Source: Clostridium transplantifaecale
GTDB lineage: Bacteria; Bacillota; Clostridia; Lachnospirales; Lachnospiraceae
Assembly: GCF_900626075.1 (NCBI RefSeq)
Contig: NZ_UYZY01000003.1
Span: 558,001 to 622,000, forward strand
Direction of reading: 5' to 3'
Length of the DNA stretch: 64,000 nucleotides
Part shown: positions 19,290 to 27,775 of the stretch, one piece after another
Layout: the number at the start of each line of letters is the position of its first letter
How positions within the stretch are numbered: the first letter of the stretch is position 1
Notes under the pieces: generated by a model
The model's database searches: none
What the model saw: the letters and a program-made list of their open reading frames with translations, nothing else
What the model was told of the DNA's origin: nothing
Translations under genes and position numbers: made by a program

Positions 19290-19324
19290 ATTCATAGGAA
19301 ATTACGCCCTATGAATTAAAAAAC
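19284..19324. repeat. Perfect 16-bp inverted repeat after the ncRNA terminator
   Basis: TTTTTTAATTCATAGG (19284-19299) is exactly mirrored by 19309-19324, with a 9-nt loop. The T run of the ncRNA terminator is the left end of this repeat, so a second hairpin can form that competes with or reinforces termination. From 19325 to 19442 there is no gene, only a dyad GTTACTGT (19395-19402) / ACAGTAAC (19414-19421). Confidence 0.75.
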
Positions 19325-19442
19325 GCTCCGCGAGGATGCACATGCCGCGCAGGATGCTTTGAACGATTACCCTGGAACGGGGAAACAGGTTAATGTTACT
19401 GTGTACGGAGTGAACAGTAACGAAACGGGAGAAGGAGATAAG

Positions 19443-20204
19443 ATGGATCAGAAGCTAAAATTATATGGTTTTAATAACCTGACAAAAGCCCTCAGTTTTA
19501 ATATTTACGATGTCTGTTACGCCAAAACGCCCAGGGAGCAGAAGGATTACATAGCCTATATCGACGAACAGTATAATTCCGACCGTCTGACCGGAATTCT
19601 GACGACTTTGACGGATATGATTGGAGCGACCGTGTTAAACATTTCCCAGCAGGACTATGAGCCGCAGGGGGCGTCCGTGACGCTTCTGATAGCCGAGGGT
19701 TCCATGGTCCCGGTGGGGAGGGAGACACAGGTGGCCCATCTCGACAAGAGCCATGTCACGGTCCATACATATCCGGAATACCACCCCGAAACGTGCCTGG
19801 CTACCTTCCGCGTGGATATCGACGTGGCCACCTGCGGGGAGATTACGCCGCTGTCCACGCTCGACTACCTGATCGGTTCCTTTGATTCGGATATCATTAC
19901 AATGGATTACCGTGTCCGAGGATTCACGAGGGATATGGACGGCAGAAAGCTATTTATGGATCACCGCGTCAAGTCCATCCAGGATTATATTGCAGAGGAG
20001 ACGCTGCGCAGATACGACGTGGTGGATATCAATGTCTACGAGGCTAATCTTTTCCACACCAAGATGATGGTAAAAGACATCGACCTGCAGAATTATCTGT
20101 TTAAAACAGATGTTTACGAGCTTCCGCCGAGAACCAGGCTGGCTATTATGGACAGCCTGCGCCGGGAGATGATTGAGATTTTCAGCGGACGAAACATTTA
20201 TTAA
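19443..20204 (+). CDS. speD: S-adenosylmethionine decarboxylase proenzyme
   Basis: Makes decarboxylated SAM, the aminopropyl donor for spermidine synthase. The ATG at 19443 follows GGAGAAGGAG; 253 residues. It is the long bacterial (E. coli-type) class, with the self-cleavage site [12 protein letters not shown]; Ser103 would become the pyruvoyl group. It is the first gene of a six-gene polyamine set, with arginine decarboxylase 31 nt downstream. The upstream structured RNA may influence its expression. Confidence 0.96.
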   Translation: MDQKLKLYGFNNLTKALSFNIYDVCYAKTPREQKDYIAYIDEQYNSDRLTGILTTLTDMIGATVLNISQQDYEPQGASVTLLIAEGSMVPVGRETQVAHLDKSHVTVHTYPEYHPETCLATFRVDIDVATCGEITPLSTLDYLIGSFDSDIITMDYRVRGFTRDMDGRKLFMDHRVKSIQDYIAEETLRRYDVVDINVYEANLFHTKMMVKDIDLQNYLFKTDVYELPPRTRLAIMDSLRREMIEIFSGRNIY

Positions 20205-20235
20205 CAAGAAGACGGAACCAGGGAGGAAATGGAAA

Positions 20236-21690
20236 ATGACGGAGCTTTCCCAGGAGAGGGCGCCTATCTATGAGGCGCTGGAAAAATTTCAGAAAATGAG
20301 AATCGTACCCTTTGACGTGCCGGGGCACAAGAGGGGGAGGGGGAACCCGGAGCTGACGGCTCTGCTTGGGGAGACGTGTATGCAGATGGACGTCAATTCA
20401 ATGAAACCCCTCGACAATCTGTGCCACCCCGTATCCGTCATCGCAGACGCGGAGCGGCTGGCCGCGGAGGCATTTGGCGCCGCCCATGCATTTTTGATGG
20501 TGGGAGGCACGACCTCGGCGGTTCAGAGTATGGTGCTGGCCTCCGTAAAGAGGGGGGAGAAGATCATCCTGCCCAGGAATGCCCACCGCAGCGTGATGGG
20601 AGCGCTTGTACTCTGCGGAGCTGTGCCGGTCTATGTGAACCCGGCCGGGGACAAGAGACTGGGAATTCCGCTGGGAATGCGTCTTTCGGACGTCAGAAAG
20701 GCCATTGAAGAAAATCCGGATGCAAAGGCCGTGTTTGTCAATAACCCGACCTACTACGGAATCTGTTCCGATCTGCGTTCCATTGCCAGTCTGGCGCATG
20801 AACATGGGATGCTCTGTCTGGCCGATGAGGCGCACGGGACCCATTTCTATTTTGGGGAAGGACTGCCGGTGTCAGCCATGGCGGCTGGCGCGGATATGGC
20901 GGCCATCTCCATGCACAAGTCCGGCGGGAGCCTGACCCAGAGTTCCCTCCTTCTCACAGGCCCTGCGATGCCGGCCGGTTACGTGAGGCAGATTATCAAT
21001 CTGACCCAGACGACAAGCGGTTCCTACCTTTTGCTGTCAAGCCTCGATATTTCCAGGAGGAACCTGGCTCTGAGAGGCAGGGAGGCATTTGGAAAGGTAA
21101 TTGAAATGGCCGGATATGCCAGGGAAGAGATAAACAGGATTGGCGGCTATTATGCCTACAGCAGGGAGCTTGTCAACGGGGACAGTATTTATGACTTTGA
21201 TGTGACGAAGCTTTCCGTACACACCAGGGATATCGGCCTGGCGGGCATCGAGGTCTACGACCTTTTGAGGGATGAGTATGATATCCAGATTGAATTCGGC
21301 GATCTCGGCAATATCCTAGCTTACCTTTCCATCGGAGACCGGCAGAGAGAGTTGGAGCGCCTCGTGAGCGCGCTTTCAGAGATACGGCGCCGTTTCAGCC
21401 GCGATAAGGCAAGCCTGATGGATTACGACTATATCGATCCCGTGGTGATTCTGTCCCCGCAGGAGGCATTCTACGCAGATAAGGAATCCCTGCCGCTGAA
21501 AGATACGGCCGGGAGGATATGCAGTGAATTTGTCATGTGCTACCCGCCGGGAATTCCGATTCTGACGCCGGGAGAGCAGATTACAGGGGAAATAATTGAT
21601 TACATACGATATGCAAAGGATAAGGGCTGTTCGATGACCGGACCGGAGGATGCCCGGATCGAGAGACTGAACGTGCTGAGAGGAGTATAA
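20236..21690 (+). CDS. speA: Arginine (Orn/Lys/Arg-type) decarboxylase
   Basis: A PLP-dependent fold-type-I decarboxylase of 484 residues, the compact Bacillus SpeA-like class. The ATG at 20236 follows GGGAGG. Visible motifs: FDVPGHKRGRG near 22-32, ADEAHGTHF near 196-204, and SMHKSGGSLTQS with the PLP lysine Lys228. Substrate cannot be read from motifs alone, but agmatinase (speB) two genes away makes arginine-to-agmatine the best reading. It shares an operon with speD, speE and speB. Confidence 0.9.
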   Translation: MTELSQERAPIYEALEKFQKMRIVPFDVPGHKRGRGNPELTALLGETCMQMDVNSMKPLDNLCHPVSVIADAERLAAEAFGAAHAFLMVGGTTSAVQSMVLASVKRGEKIILPRNAHRSVMGALVLCGAVPVYVNPAGDKRLGIPLGMRLSDVRKAIEENPDAKAVFVNNPTYYGICSDLRSIASLAHEHGMLCLADEAHGTHFYFGEGLPVSAMAAGADMAAISMHKSGGSLTQSSLLLTGPAMPAGYVRQIINLTQTTSGSYLLLSSLDISRRNLALRGREAFGKVIEMAGYAREEINRIGGYYAYSRELVNGDSIYDFDVTKLSVHTRDIGLAGIEVYDLLRDEYDIQIEFGDLGNILAYLSIGDRQRELERLVSALSEIRRRFSRDKASLMDYDYIDPVVILSPQEAFYADKESLPLKDTAGRICSEFVMCYPPGIPILTPGEQITGEIIDYIRYAKDKGCSMTGPEDARIERLNVLRGV

Positions 21691-21721
21691 AAGAGGAGCA
21701 TTAAATCGAAAGGGGAATAAA

Positions 21722-22582
21722 ATGAATTTTTGGTTTTCTGAAAAACATACGCCGAACGTGAAATTGTCGATCCGGGTGGATCGCCAGCTCTACAGCGGCA
21801 AGAGTGAATTCCAGCGGATCGATGTTTTTGATTCACCGGAGTTCGGCCGTTTTCTCACATTGGACGGATATATGATGCTGACGGAAAAGGATGAATTTAT
21901 CTACCATGAGATGATTACCCATGTGCCGATGGCCGTCCATCCGTCGGTAAAGCAGGCGCTTGTGATCGGAGCCGGGGACGGCGGCGTGATCCGGGAACTG
22001 ACCAGGTATCACGAGATTGAACATATTGATATGGTGGAGATCGATCCCCTTGTGGTGGAGGTATGCAAAAAATATCTTCCGAAGACAGCCTGCCGCCTGG
22101 ATGACGAAAGACTTGCTATCCACTATGAAGACGGGCTGAAATTCATCCGCGGCTGTGAGAACAGGTACGATCTGATTATTGTGGATTCCACGGATCCATT
22201 CGGTCCGGGAGAAGGACTTTTTACAAGGGAATTCTACGGAAACTGTTATAAGGCCCTTAAAGAGGACGGTATCATGGTGAACCAGCATGAGAGCCCCTTC
22301 TACGATGACGATGCGGAGGCGTGTAAACGGGCTCATAAACGGATTGTGGAGTCATTTCCTATCAGCCGCGTTTACCAGGCCCACATTCCGACCTATCCGT
22401 CGGGCCATTGGCTGTTCGGTTTTGCATCTAAGAAATACCATCCGCTTAAGGATTTAAATGAGACGAGATGGAATATGCGGAGCCTGCAGTGCCGCTACTA
22501 TACGACCACACTTCATAAGGGCGCGTTCTATCTGCCCGCTTACGTAGAGGAGATGTTAGAAGATGTTGAAGGCAAATATTGA
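21722..22582 (+). CDS. speE: Spermidine synthase
   Basis: Aminopropyltransferase that joins decarboxylated SAM to putrescine. The 286-residue product has the SAM-binding glycine loop GAGDGGVIREL near 80-90, DMVEIDPLV near 103-111 and the catalytic DSTDPFGPGEGL near 157-168. The start ATG at 21722 follows GAAAGGGG. Its 3' end overlaps speB by 20 nt. Together with speD it forms the classical aminopropyl route. Confidence 0.96.
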   Translation: MNFWFSEKHTPNVKLSIRVDRQLYSGKSEFQRIDVFDSPEFGRFLTLDGYMMLTEKDEFIYHEMITHVPMAVHPSVKQALVIGAGDGGVIRELTRYHEIEHIDMVEIDPLVVEVCKKYLPKTACRLDDERLAIHYEDGLKFIRGCENRYDLIIVDSTDPFGPGEGLFTREFYGNCYKALKEDGIMVNQHESPFYDDDAEACKRAHKRIVESFPISRVYQAHIPTYPSGHWLFGFASKKYHPLKDLNETRWNMRSLQCRYYTTTLHKGAFYLPAYVEEMLEDVEGKY

Positions 22583-23429
22583 AAATTTTCTGGCCTGCGA
22601 TGCGGCTTATGAGGAGGCCGGGATCGTGCTTTACGGCGCGCCCTTTGATTCCACCACCTCCTACCGGCCCGGCGCACGTTTCGGGTCCAGGGCGGTGAGG
22701 TCGGAATCATACGGTCTGGAGAGTTATTCTCCTTATCAGGACAGGGATCTTTTAGACTGCTCCGTGTTTGACAGCGGGGATTTGGAACTCAGCTTCGGGA
22801 ACACAGGGGCTGCCCTTGCAGATTTGGAGCAGAGGGCGGACGAGATACTTCAGGATGGAAAACTGCCGTTTCTAATCGGCGGCGAACATCTGGTAACTCT
22901 GGCAGCTGTCAGGGCGGCAAAGAAAAAATATCCGGATCTCTGCATCATGCATTTCGACGCACACGCCGATTTGAGGGAGGATTATCTGGGGACTGAACTT
23001 TCCCACGCCTGTGTAATCAGGCGGTGCCACGAACTGGTGGGGGACGGCCGGATCTTCCAGTTTGGAATCCGCTCCGGTGACAGGGAAGAGTGGAACTGGG
23101 GGAGGGGACATGTGAAAACGGTTCCCTTTACACTTAAGGAAGAAGATATCCGAGAGACGTTAAAAGAGCTGGAAGGAAAACCAGTATATTTTACCGTGGA
23201 TCTCGATGTAATGGATCCGTCGGTATTTCCCGGAACGGGAACGCCGGAGCCGGGAGGCGTGAGCTTTGACGAGCTCCGAAGGGCCGTAACTCTGGTCTGC
23301 GGGAACGCCAGGGTGGTCGGCTGTGATGTCAATGAACTGGCTCCGATGCTCGACGCATCCGGGGCGTCAACCGCAGCGGCCTGTAAAATCGTGAGGGAAA
23401 TGCTGATTGCCTTGTCGGAACGGCGTTAG
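22563..23429 (+). CDS. speB: Agmatinase
   Basis: Manganese-dependent ureohydrolase converting agmatine to putrescine and urea; 288 residues. Metal-binding motifs are intact: HFDAHADLR near 130-138 and DLDVMDPS near 215-222, as is the GGEH loop (residues 108-111). Start codon ATG 22563 lies inside the 3' end of speE, indicating coupling. With the upstream decarboxylase it completes arginine-to-putrescine. Confidence 0.93.
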   Translation: MLKANIENFLACDAAYEEAGIVLYGAPFDSTTSYRPGARFGSRAVRSESYGLESYSPYQDRDLLDCSVFDSGDLELSFGNTGAALADLEQRADEILQDGKLPFLIGGEHLVTLAAVRAAKKKYPDLCIMHFDAHADLREDYLGTELSHACVIRRCHELVGDGRIFQFGIRSGDREEWNWGRGHVKTVPFTLKEEDIRETLKELEGKPVYFTVDLDVMDPSVFPGTGTPEPGGVSFDELRRAVTLVCGNARVVGCDVNELAPMLDASGASTAAACKIVREMLIALSERR

Positions 23430-23444
23430 ACCAGAGACAGAAAA

Positions 23445-23508
23445 AACAGGCAACAGCAAGAACAGGCAACAGCAAGAACAGGTAACAGCAAGAACAGACA
23501 ATAAACAG
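23445..23508 (+). repeat. 16-bp tandem repeat, about 3.5 units
   Basis: AACAGGCAACAGCAAG repeats at 23445, 23461 and 23477 (third copy with one change), followed by a decayed fourth unit. It fills the speB to carboxynorspermidine dehydrogenase spacer inside the operon. There are no spacers between units, so it is not CRISPR. Confidence 0.9.
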
Positions 23509-23541
23509 AATAGAGAATAATCAGAACAGGGAGGACTTATC

Positions 23542-24744
23542 ATGGGAAGAGCGTTAATTATCGGATGCGGCGGCGTAGCATCTGTGGCTATCCAGAAATG
23601 CTGCCAGAACAGTGAAGTATTTGAATCAATCTGCATTGCGAGCCGCACAAAGTCAAAATGTGATGCATTAAAAGAGAAGCTGGCAGGAAAAACAAAGACG
23701 GAAATCGAGACCGCGCAGGTGGACGCGGCAAACGTGGAGGAATTAGTTGCCCTCATTAAATCATACAAACCGGACGTGGTGCTGAACCTGGCTCTGCCAT
23801 ATCAGGATCTGGCGATCATGGATGCCTGCCTGGAGACGAAAACCCACTATATTGATACGGCCAACTACGAACCAGAGGACACGGCCAAATTTGAGTACAA
23901 ATGGCAGTGGGAATACAGGGAGAAATTTGAAAAAGCGGGCATCACCGCTCTGCTTGGAAGCGGCTTTGACCCCGGAGTGACCGGCGTGTTTTCCGCATAT
24001 GCTTTGAAACATGAATTTGACGAGATTAATTATATCGATATCCTGGACTGCAACGGCGGCGACCACGGTTATCCGTTTGCCACCAACTTTAACCCGGAAA
24101 TCAACATCCGCGAGGTATCGGCCAAAGGTTCCTACTGGGAGGACGGCCACTGGGTGGAGACAGAGCCGATGGAGATCAAGAGAGTATATAACTTTGAAGG
24201 CGTCGGCGAAAAGGAGATGTATCTGCTGCACCATGAGGAGATCGAGTCCCTGGCATTAAATATGCCCGGCATCAAACGGATCCGTTTCTTTATGACCTTT
24301 GGACAGAGCTACCTGACCCACTTGAAATGCCTTGAAAACGTGGGAATGACTTCCATTGAACCGATTATCTATGAGGGCAGGGAAATTGTTCCCCTTCAGT
24401 TCTTAAAAGCGGTTCTTCCGGATCCGGCCTCCCTTGGCTCGCGCACGGTGGGAAAAACCAACATCGGATGCATTTTCCAGGGAAAGAAGGACGGAATAGA
24501 GAAGAAATATTACCTGTACAATATTTGTGATCACCAGGAATGCTACAAAGAGGTTGGCTCCCAGGCGATTTCCTACACGACCGGCGTACCGGCCATGATA
24601 GGCGCGATGCTGGTCATGAACGGAACATGGCAGAAACCGGGAGTTTACAATATCGAGGAATTTGATCCGGATCCCTTTATGGAGGCGCTGAACAAATGGG
24701 GACTGCCATGGAAAGAATCTCACGAGCCAGTATTGGTAGACTGA
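23542..24744 (+). CDS. Carboxynorspermidine/carboxyspermidine dehydrogenase
   Basis: NADPH-dependent enzyme of the saccharopine-dehydrogenase family that joins aspartate semialdehyde to a diamine, giving carboxyspermidine (or carboxynorspermidine). The 400-residue product starts with a Rossmann fold (ALIIGCGGVASVA, about 4-16) and has GSGFDPGVTGVF near 139-150, typical of this clade. It is followed 31 nt later by the cognate decarboxylase, which sets it apart from lysine-pathway saccharopine dehydrogenases. In this operon putrescine is the likely diamine, giving spermidine without SAM. Confidence 0.93.
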   Translation: MGRALIIGCGGVASVAIQKCCQNSEVFESICIASRTKSKCDALKEKLAGKTKTEIETAQVDAANVEELVALIKSYKPDVVLNLALPYQDLAIMDACLETKTHYIDTANYEPEDTAKFEYKWQWEYREKFEKAGITALLGSGFDPGVTGVFSAYALKHEFDEINYIDILDCNGGDHGYPFATNFNPEINIREVSAKGSYWEDGHWVETEPMEIKRVYNFEGVGEKEMYLLHHEEIESLALNMPGIKRIRFFMTFGQSYLTHLKCLENVGMTSIEPIIYEGREIVPLQFLKAVLPDPASLGSRTVGKTNIGCIFQGKKDGIEKKYYLYNICDHQECYKEVGSQAISYTTGVPAMIGAMLVMNGTWQKPGVYNIEEFDPDPFMEALNKWGLPWKESHEPVLVD

Positions 24745-24775
24745 GAACGCAGTATCAATGAAGGAGAGACGGCAG

Positions 24776-25927
24776 ATGGAAAACCGGAATCAAAAATTGA
24801 AAACCCCCTATTATCTGGTGGATGAGGCGCTGTTAACGGAAAACCTGAAGATTTTAAAGGACGTTTCAGAGCGTTCCGGCTGCAAAATCCTGCTGGCGCA
24901 GAAGGCGTTTTCCATGTTTTACGCCTACCCGCTTCTGAAAAAATATCTGTCCGGTTCGGCGGCCAGCGGCCTCTTTGAGGCCAGGCTGGGGCACGAGGAA
25001 TTCGGAGGTGAAACCCATGTTTTTTCTGCGGCATACAGGGAAGACGAGTTTAATGAAATCCTGCGGTATGCGGATCATATTGTCTTCAATTCACCGTCCC
25101 AGGTGAAAAAATATGGGGAGAGGGCAAAAAGGGCGGGGAAATCCATCGGACTCCGCTTAAATCCGGAGTGTTCAACCCAGGAGGGACATGCGATTTACGA
25201 TCCCTGTTCCCCTGGTTCCAGGCTGGGCACCGTAAAGAAAAATCTTAGCAGCGCCGGAGACTTTGAGAACGGGATACTGCCCCTTTTGGACGGCTTTCAT
25301 TTTCACACTCTCTGTGAACAGAATTCGGATGCTTTGGAGATAACGCTGGCGGCGGTAGAAGAAAAGTTCGGTCCATATCTGTCCCGGCTTAAATGGCTGA
25401 ACCTGGGCGGCGGCCATCACATCACAAGACAGGACTATGACAGGGAAAAGCTGATAAGCCTGATTTTAAAGCTGAGGGAAAAATATGGCCTAGAGGTATA
25501 TCTGGAGCCGGGGGAGGCCGTTGTATTGAACGCCGGTTTCCTCGTTTCCACGGTGCTGGAACGGATGGAAAACGGAGTGGAGATTGCGGTTCTCGACACG
25601 TCGGCCGCCTGCCATATGCCGGATGTGCTGGAGATGCCTTACCGCCCGCCGGTACAGGGCGGCGGTGAACCCGGGGAAAAGAAGTATACATACCGCCTCG
25701 GCGGCCCAACCTGCCTGGCCGGAGATATCATAGGAGACTACTCCTTCGACACTCCGCTTATCGAGGGCGGGCAGGTGGTTTTCTGCGACATGGCGCTCTA
25801 TACAATGGTGAAAAATAATACATTTAACGGAATGCCGCTGCCGTCTATCGTATTCAGGGATACCGGAGGGAATTTGAGGATGGTAAAAGAGTTCGGCTAT
25901 GAAGATTTTAAAAACCGTCTTTCATAA
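24776..25927 (+). CDS. nspC: Carboxynorspermidine/carboxyspermidine decarboxylase
   Basis: PLP-dependent fold-type-III (alanine-racemase-like barrel) decarboxylase, 383 residues, finishing the SAM-independent route to spermidine. ATG 24776 follows AAGGAGAG; an in-frame ATG at 24758 overlaps that site. The PLP lysine is Lys43 in LLAQKAFSMF; GFHFHTLCEQ near 177-186, LNLGGGHH near 208-215 and LEPGEAVV near 243-250 are the usual phosphate- and substrate-binding motifs. Last gene of the polyamine set; no clear terminator follows. Confidence 0.94.
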   Translation: MENRNQKLKTPYYLVDEALLTENLKILKDVSERSGCKILLAQKAFSMFYAYPLLKKYLSGSAASGLFEARLGHEEFGGETHVFSAAYREDEFNEILRYADHIVFNSPSQVKKYGERAKRAGKSIGLRLNPECSTQEGHAIYDPCSPGSRLGTVKKNLSSAGDFENGILPLLDGFHFHTLCEQNSDALEITLAAVEEKFGPYLSRLKWLNLGGGHHITRQDYDREKLISLILKLREKYGLEVYLEPGEAVVLNAGFLVSTVLERMENGVEIAVLDTSAACHMPDVLEMPYRPPVQGGGEPGEKKYTYRLGGPTCLAGDIIGDYSFDTPLIEGGQVVFCDMALYTMVKNNTFNGMPLPSIVFRDTGGNLRMVKEFGYEDFKNRLS

Positions 25928-26127
25928 AACAGGACCTGCTGTGCCGCGGTGGGCAGAGCAGATTATCCCGCGAGGTGCTGTTTAACTGCAGCAAAAGGAT
26001 AAAAATTCCTTACTATGCCCATACTATCTGAAAAACGAAAAACGTAAATAGGTTGTCGCCCTTCCAAGACAATTTTACAGTAATGGGAGTCGGCAGCAGA
26101 GAGTGTGAGCAGGAGAGCGAGTGCAAA

Positions 26128-26706
26128 ATGAAAAACCAGGAGAAAAAATCAGAGGCAAAGATAAGTGCGGCCGGAGAAGGTTTGGCTGGGGAAAGCTTAA
26201 TTGGGGAAACTATATCGGATAAGCGTGAGGAAGGGCTGAAGGAAATACTGGGATATTATAGCAGCATGACATCTCCTTCCTCCCAGGAGAACATTGTTTC
26301 CATGCTGCAGGAGATACAGGAGCTTTACGGCTGCATTACCCCTGAACACAGCGCCATGGCGGCGGAAGCGGCAGGGGTGAAGGAGACGGTAATCGACTGT
26401 ATTATGAAGCTGTATAAAAGCCTGAAACCGGCTCCCTACCGGCACCGTCTCACCGTCTGCACAGGAAAAAACTGTCACCGGGAAGAAAAAGACTTTCTGG
26501 ACACGATAAAGAAGGAGCTTGGAATCAAGGGGAAAATCCCTTCTTCCGGTGCCCTGTCCTCAGATAAGAAAATTCTTCTGGAAACGAGAGACTGCCTGAA
26601 ACAGTGCAGGACCGCTCCCAATTTCCTGCTGGACGGCAGGCTTTACGCCGGAGGCGAGAACAGTGACGTGAAAAAGTTGATTAAAACGCTGAAAGCGGAG
26701 CAGTAA
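26128..26706 (+). CDS. NuoE-like [2Fe-2S] thioredoxin-fold protein
   Basis: A 192-residue protein of the complex I 24-kDa (NuoE/HydC) family. The four cluster cysteines are visible as CTGKNC (CX4C, near 112) and CLKQC (CX3C, near 159), preceded by the helical N-terminal domain with LQEIQELYGCITPE. The start is uncertain: ATG 26128 has AGGAG upstream, with earlier in-frame ATGs at 26053 and 26086. The first ~40 residues are low-complexity and charged. No NuoF/HydB or hydrogenase subunit is adjacent, so it is an orphan; these usually shuttle electrons from NAD(P)H flavoproteins. Confidence 0.82.
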   Translation: MKNQEKKSEAKISAAGEGLAGESLIGETISDKREEGLKEILGYYSSMTSPSSQENIVSMLQEIQELYGCITPEHSAMAAEAAGVKETVIDCIMKLYKSLKPAPYRHRLTVCTGKNCHREEKDFLDTIKKELGIKGKIPSSGALSSDKKILLETRDCLKQCRTAPNFLLDGRLYAGGENSDVKKLIKTLKAEQ

Positions 26707-26759
26707 GAAAACGCTCAAAGACAATTTGGCCGGAACAGGAATATAAAGAACCAGACCGT

Positions 26760-26793
26760 GAGGGGGCCTTAACCGGCGCCCTCTATTTTTTTT
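26760..26793. terminator. Terminator after the NuoE-like gene
   Basis: 26760-26768 pairs with 26775-26783 (8 of 9), then TATTTTTTTT. It overlaps the stop codon of the convergent IclR gene. Confidence 0.85.
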
Positions 26794-27530
26794 GCCGTTT
26801 CTGTCAGTTCTGCTATAATTTCCTCTTTATTTTTCTCAAGCCAGTAAATCATTCCCGTTACACTGCAGGTTCCATAGAAACTGTTTTTCCAGAATAACGG
26901 CACAGCCAGACTTGCAGCTCCCATCTGATGCTCCTGGTTTTCAAAAGAGTACCTCTGCTCCCGGATCAATTCCAATTCTTTTAGCAAATCGGATTTTTTG
27001 ACAATTGTGTACTCTGTCATTGCCTTTAATTTTGTTTGAGTAAAATAGCGCCGTGTCTCGGTTTCGCTTTGATATGCCAGCAGCAGTTTTCCCGAAGCAG
27101 TGCAGTATAACGGCATCCGGTCGTTGAAATTGACCGAAATATAATATCCTTCCGCGGGAACCGCCTGATAAGCCAGATACAGCTTTTCATTTTCATAAAA
27201 AAAACCGGTCGATGTGGCTGAAAAATGTTTACAGATTCTGTCCAGACACGGTTTTATAAGTTCCTTAAGATGGGATATGCTGTTATCGCGGGCGAGGACC
27301 ACCTTATCCAGAAAAATTTGCCCCAGTTTATACTTCCCGTTACTTTTCTGCTGAAGATACCGGTTTTGATACAGAGTGCTGATCAGCCCATGGGCCGTGC
27401 TTTTGTTCAAATTCAGTAGTGCGCTGATTTCACCCAGGGAAAATTCACTGTGCTCTTCATCAAAAAGACCTAATATATCCAGTGCCCTCTGAACCGACTG
27501 TATTGTTCGGCCTCCATATTCCTGACTCAT
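26769..27530 (-). CDS. IclR-family transcriptional regulator
   Basis: A 253-residue IclR regulator: N-terminal winged HTH (about 8-70, QSVQRALDILGLF and INKSTAHGLISTLY-like LNLNKSTAHGLIS) and a GAF-like effector domain (about 80-250) with the usual LYCTASGKLLLAY. It is divergent from the Nramp-like transporter and its enzyme, and a perfect inverted repeat lies in the shared promoter region. It therefore most likely senses the substrate of that small cluster. IclR regulators typically bind small organic acids. Confidence 0.92.
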   Translation of the reverse strand: MSQEYGGRTIQSVQRALDILGLFDEEHSEFSLGEISALLNLNKSTAHGLISTLYQNRYLQQKSNGKYKLGQIFLDKVVLARDNSISHLKELIKPCLDRICKHFSATSTGFFYENEKLYLAYQAVPAEGYYISVNFNDRMPLYCTASGKLLLAYQSETETRRYFTQTKLKAMTEYTIVKKSDLLKELELIREQRYSFENQEHQMGAASLAVPLFWKNSFYGTCSVTGMIYWLEKNKEEIIAELTETAKKIEGAG

Positions 27531-27596
27531 TTTTGCTCCTCCTTTTCCTTCGTGCTTTTCTATAGTTTATCTCCTTTAAGGATATTTTACAAGAGT

Positions 27597-27669
27597 AAAT
27601 TCGACATTATCGAAAACTAATTTTATTATGTCGAATTTTATTGACTTATAAAGGGCTTGTCTATATTAT
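27597..27669 (+). promoter_or_regulatory. Promoter of the Nramp-like operon with IclR operator candidate
   Basis: AAATTCGACAT (27597-27607) and ATGTCGAATTT (27628-27638) form a perfect 11-bp inverted repeat with a 20-bp centre. The -35 TTGACT (27641-27646), 17-bp spacer and -10 TATTAT (27664-27669) follow at once. A protein bound to the repeat would sit directly against the -35 box, so either activation or repression is possible. Confidence 0.75.
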
Positions 27670-27775
27670 GAGATTAAACAGTCTGTTGCAATTTCCGAAT
27701 CTATGCATGGAGAGCTAAGAGAGCTGAAAGGCCGCGGTGCCTTTCCTAACCTTGAGTATGATTGGAGGTATAACA

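Noticed and set aside
23445..23508. Possible CRISPR-like array
   Set aside because: The 16-bp units are directly abutted with no spacers, and no cas genes are present.
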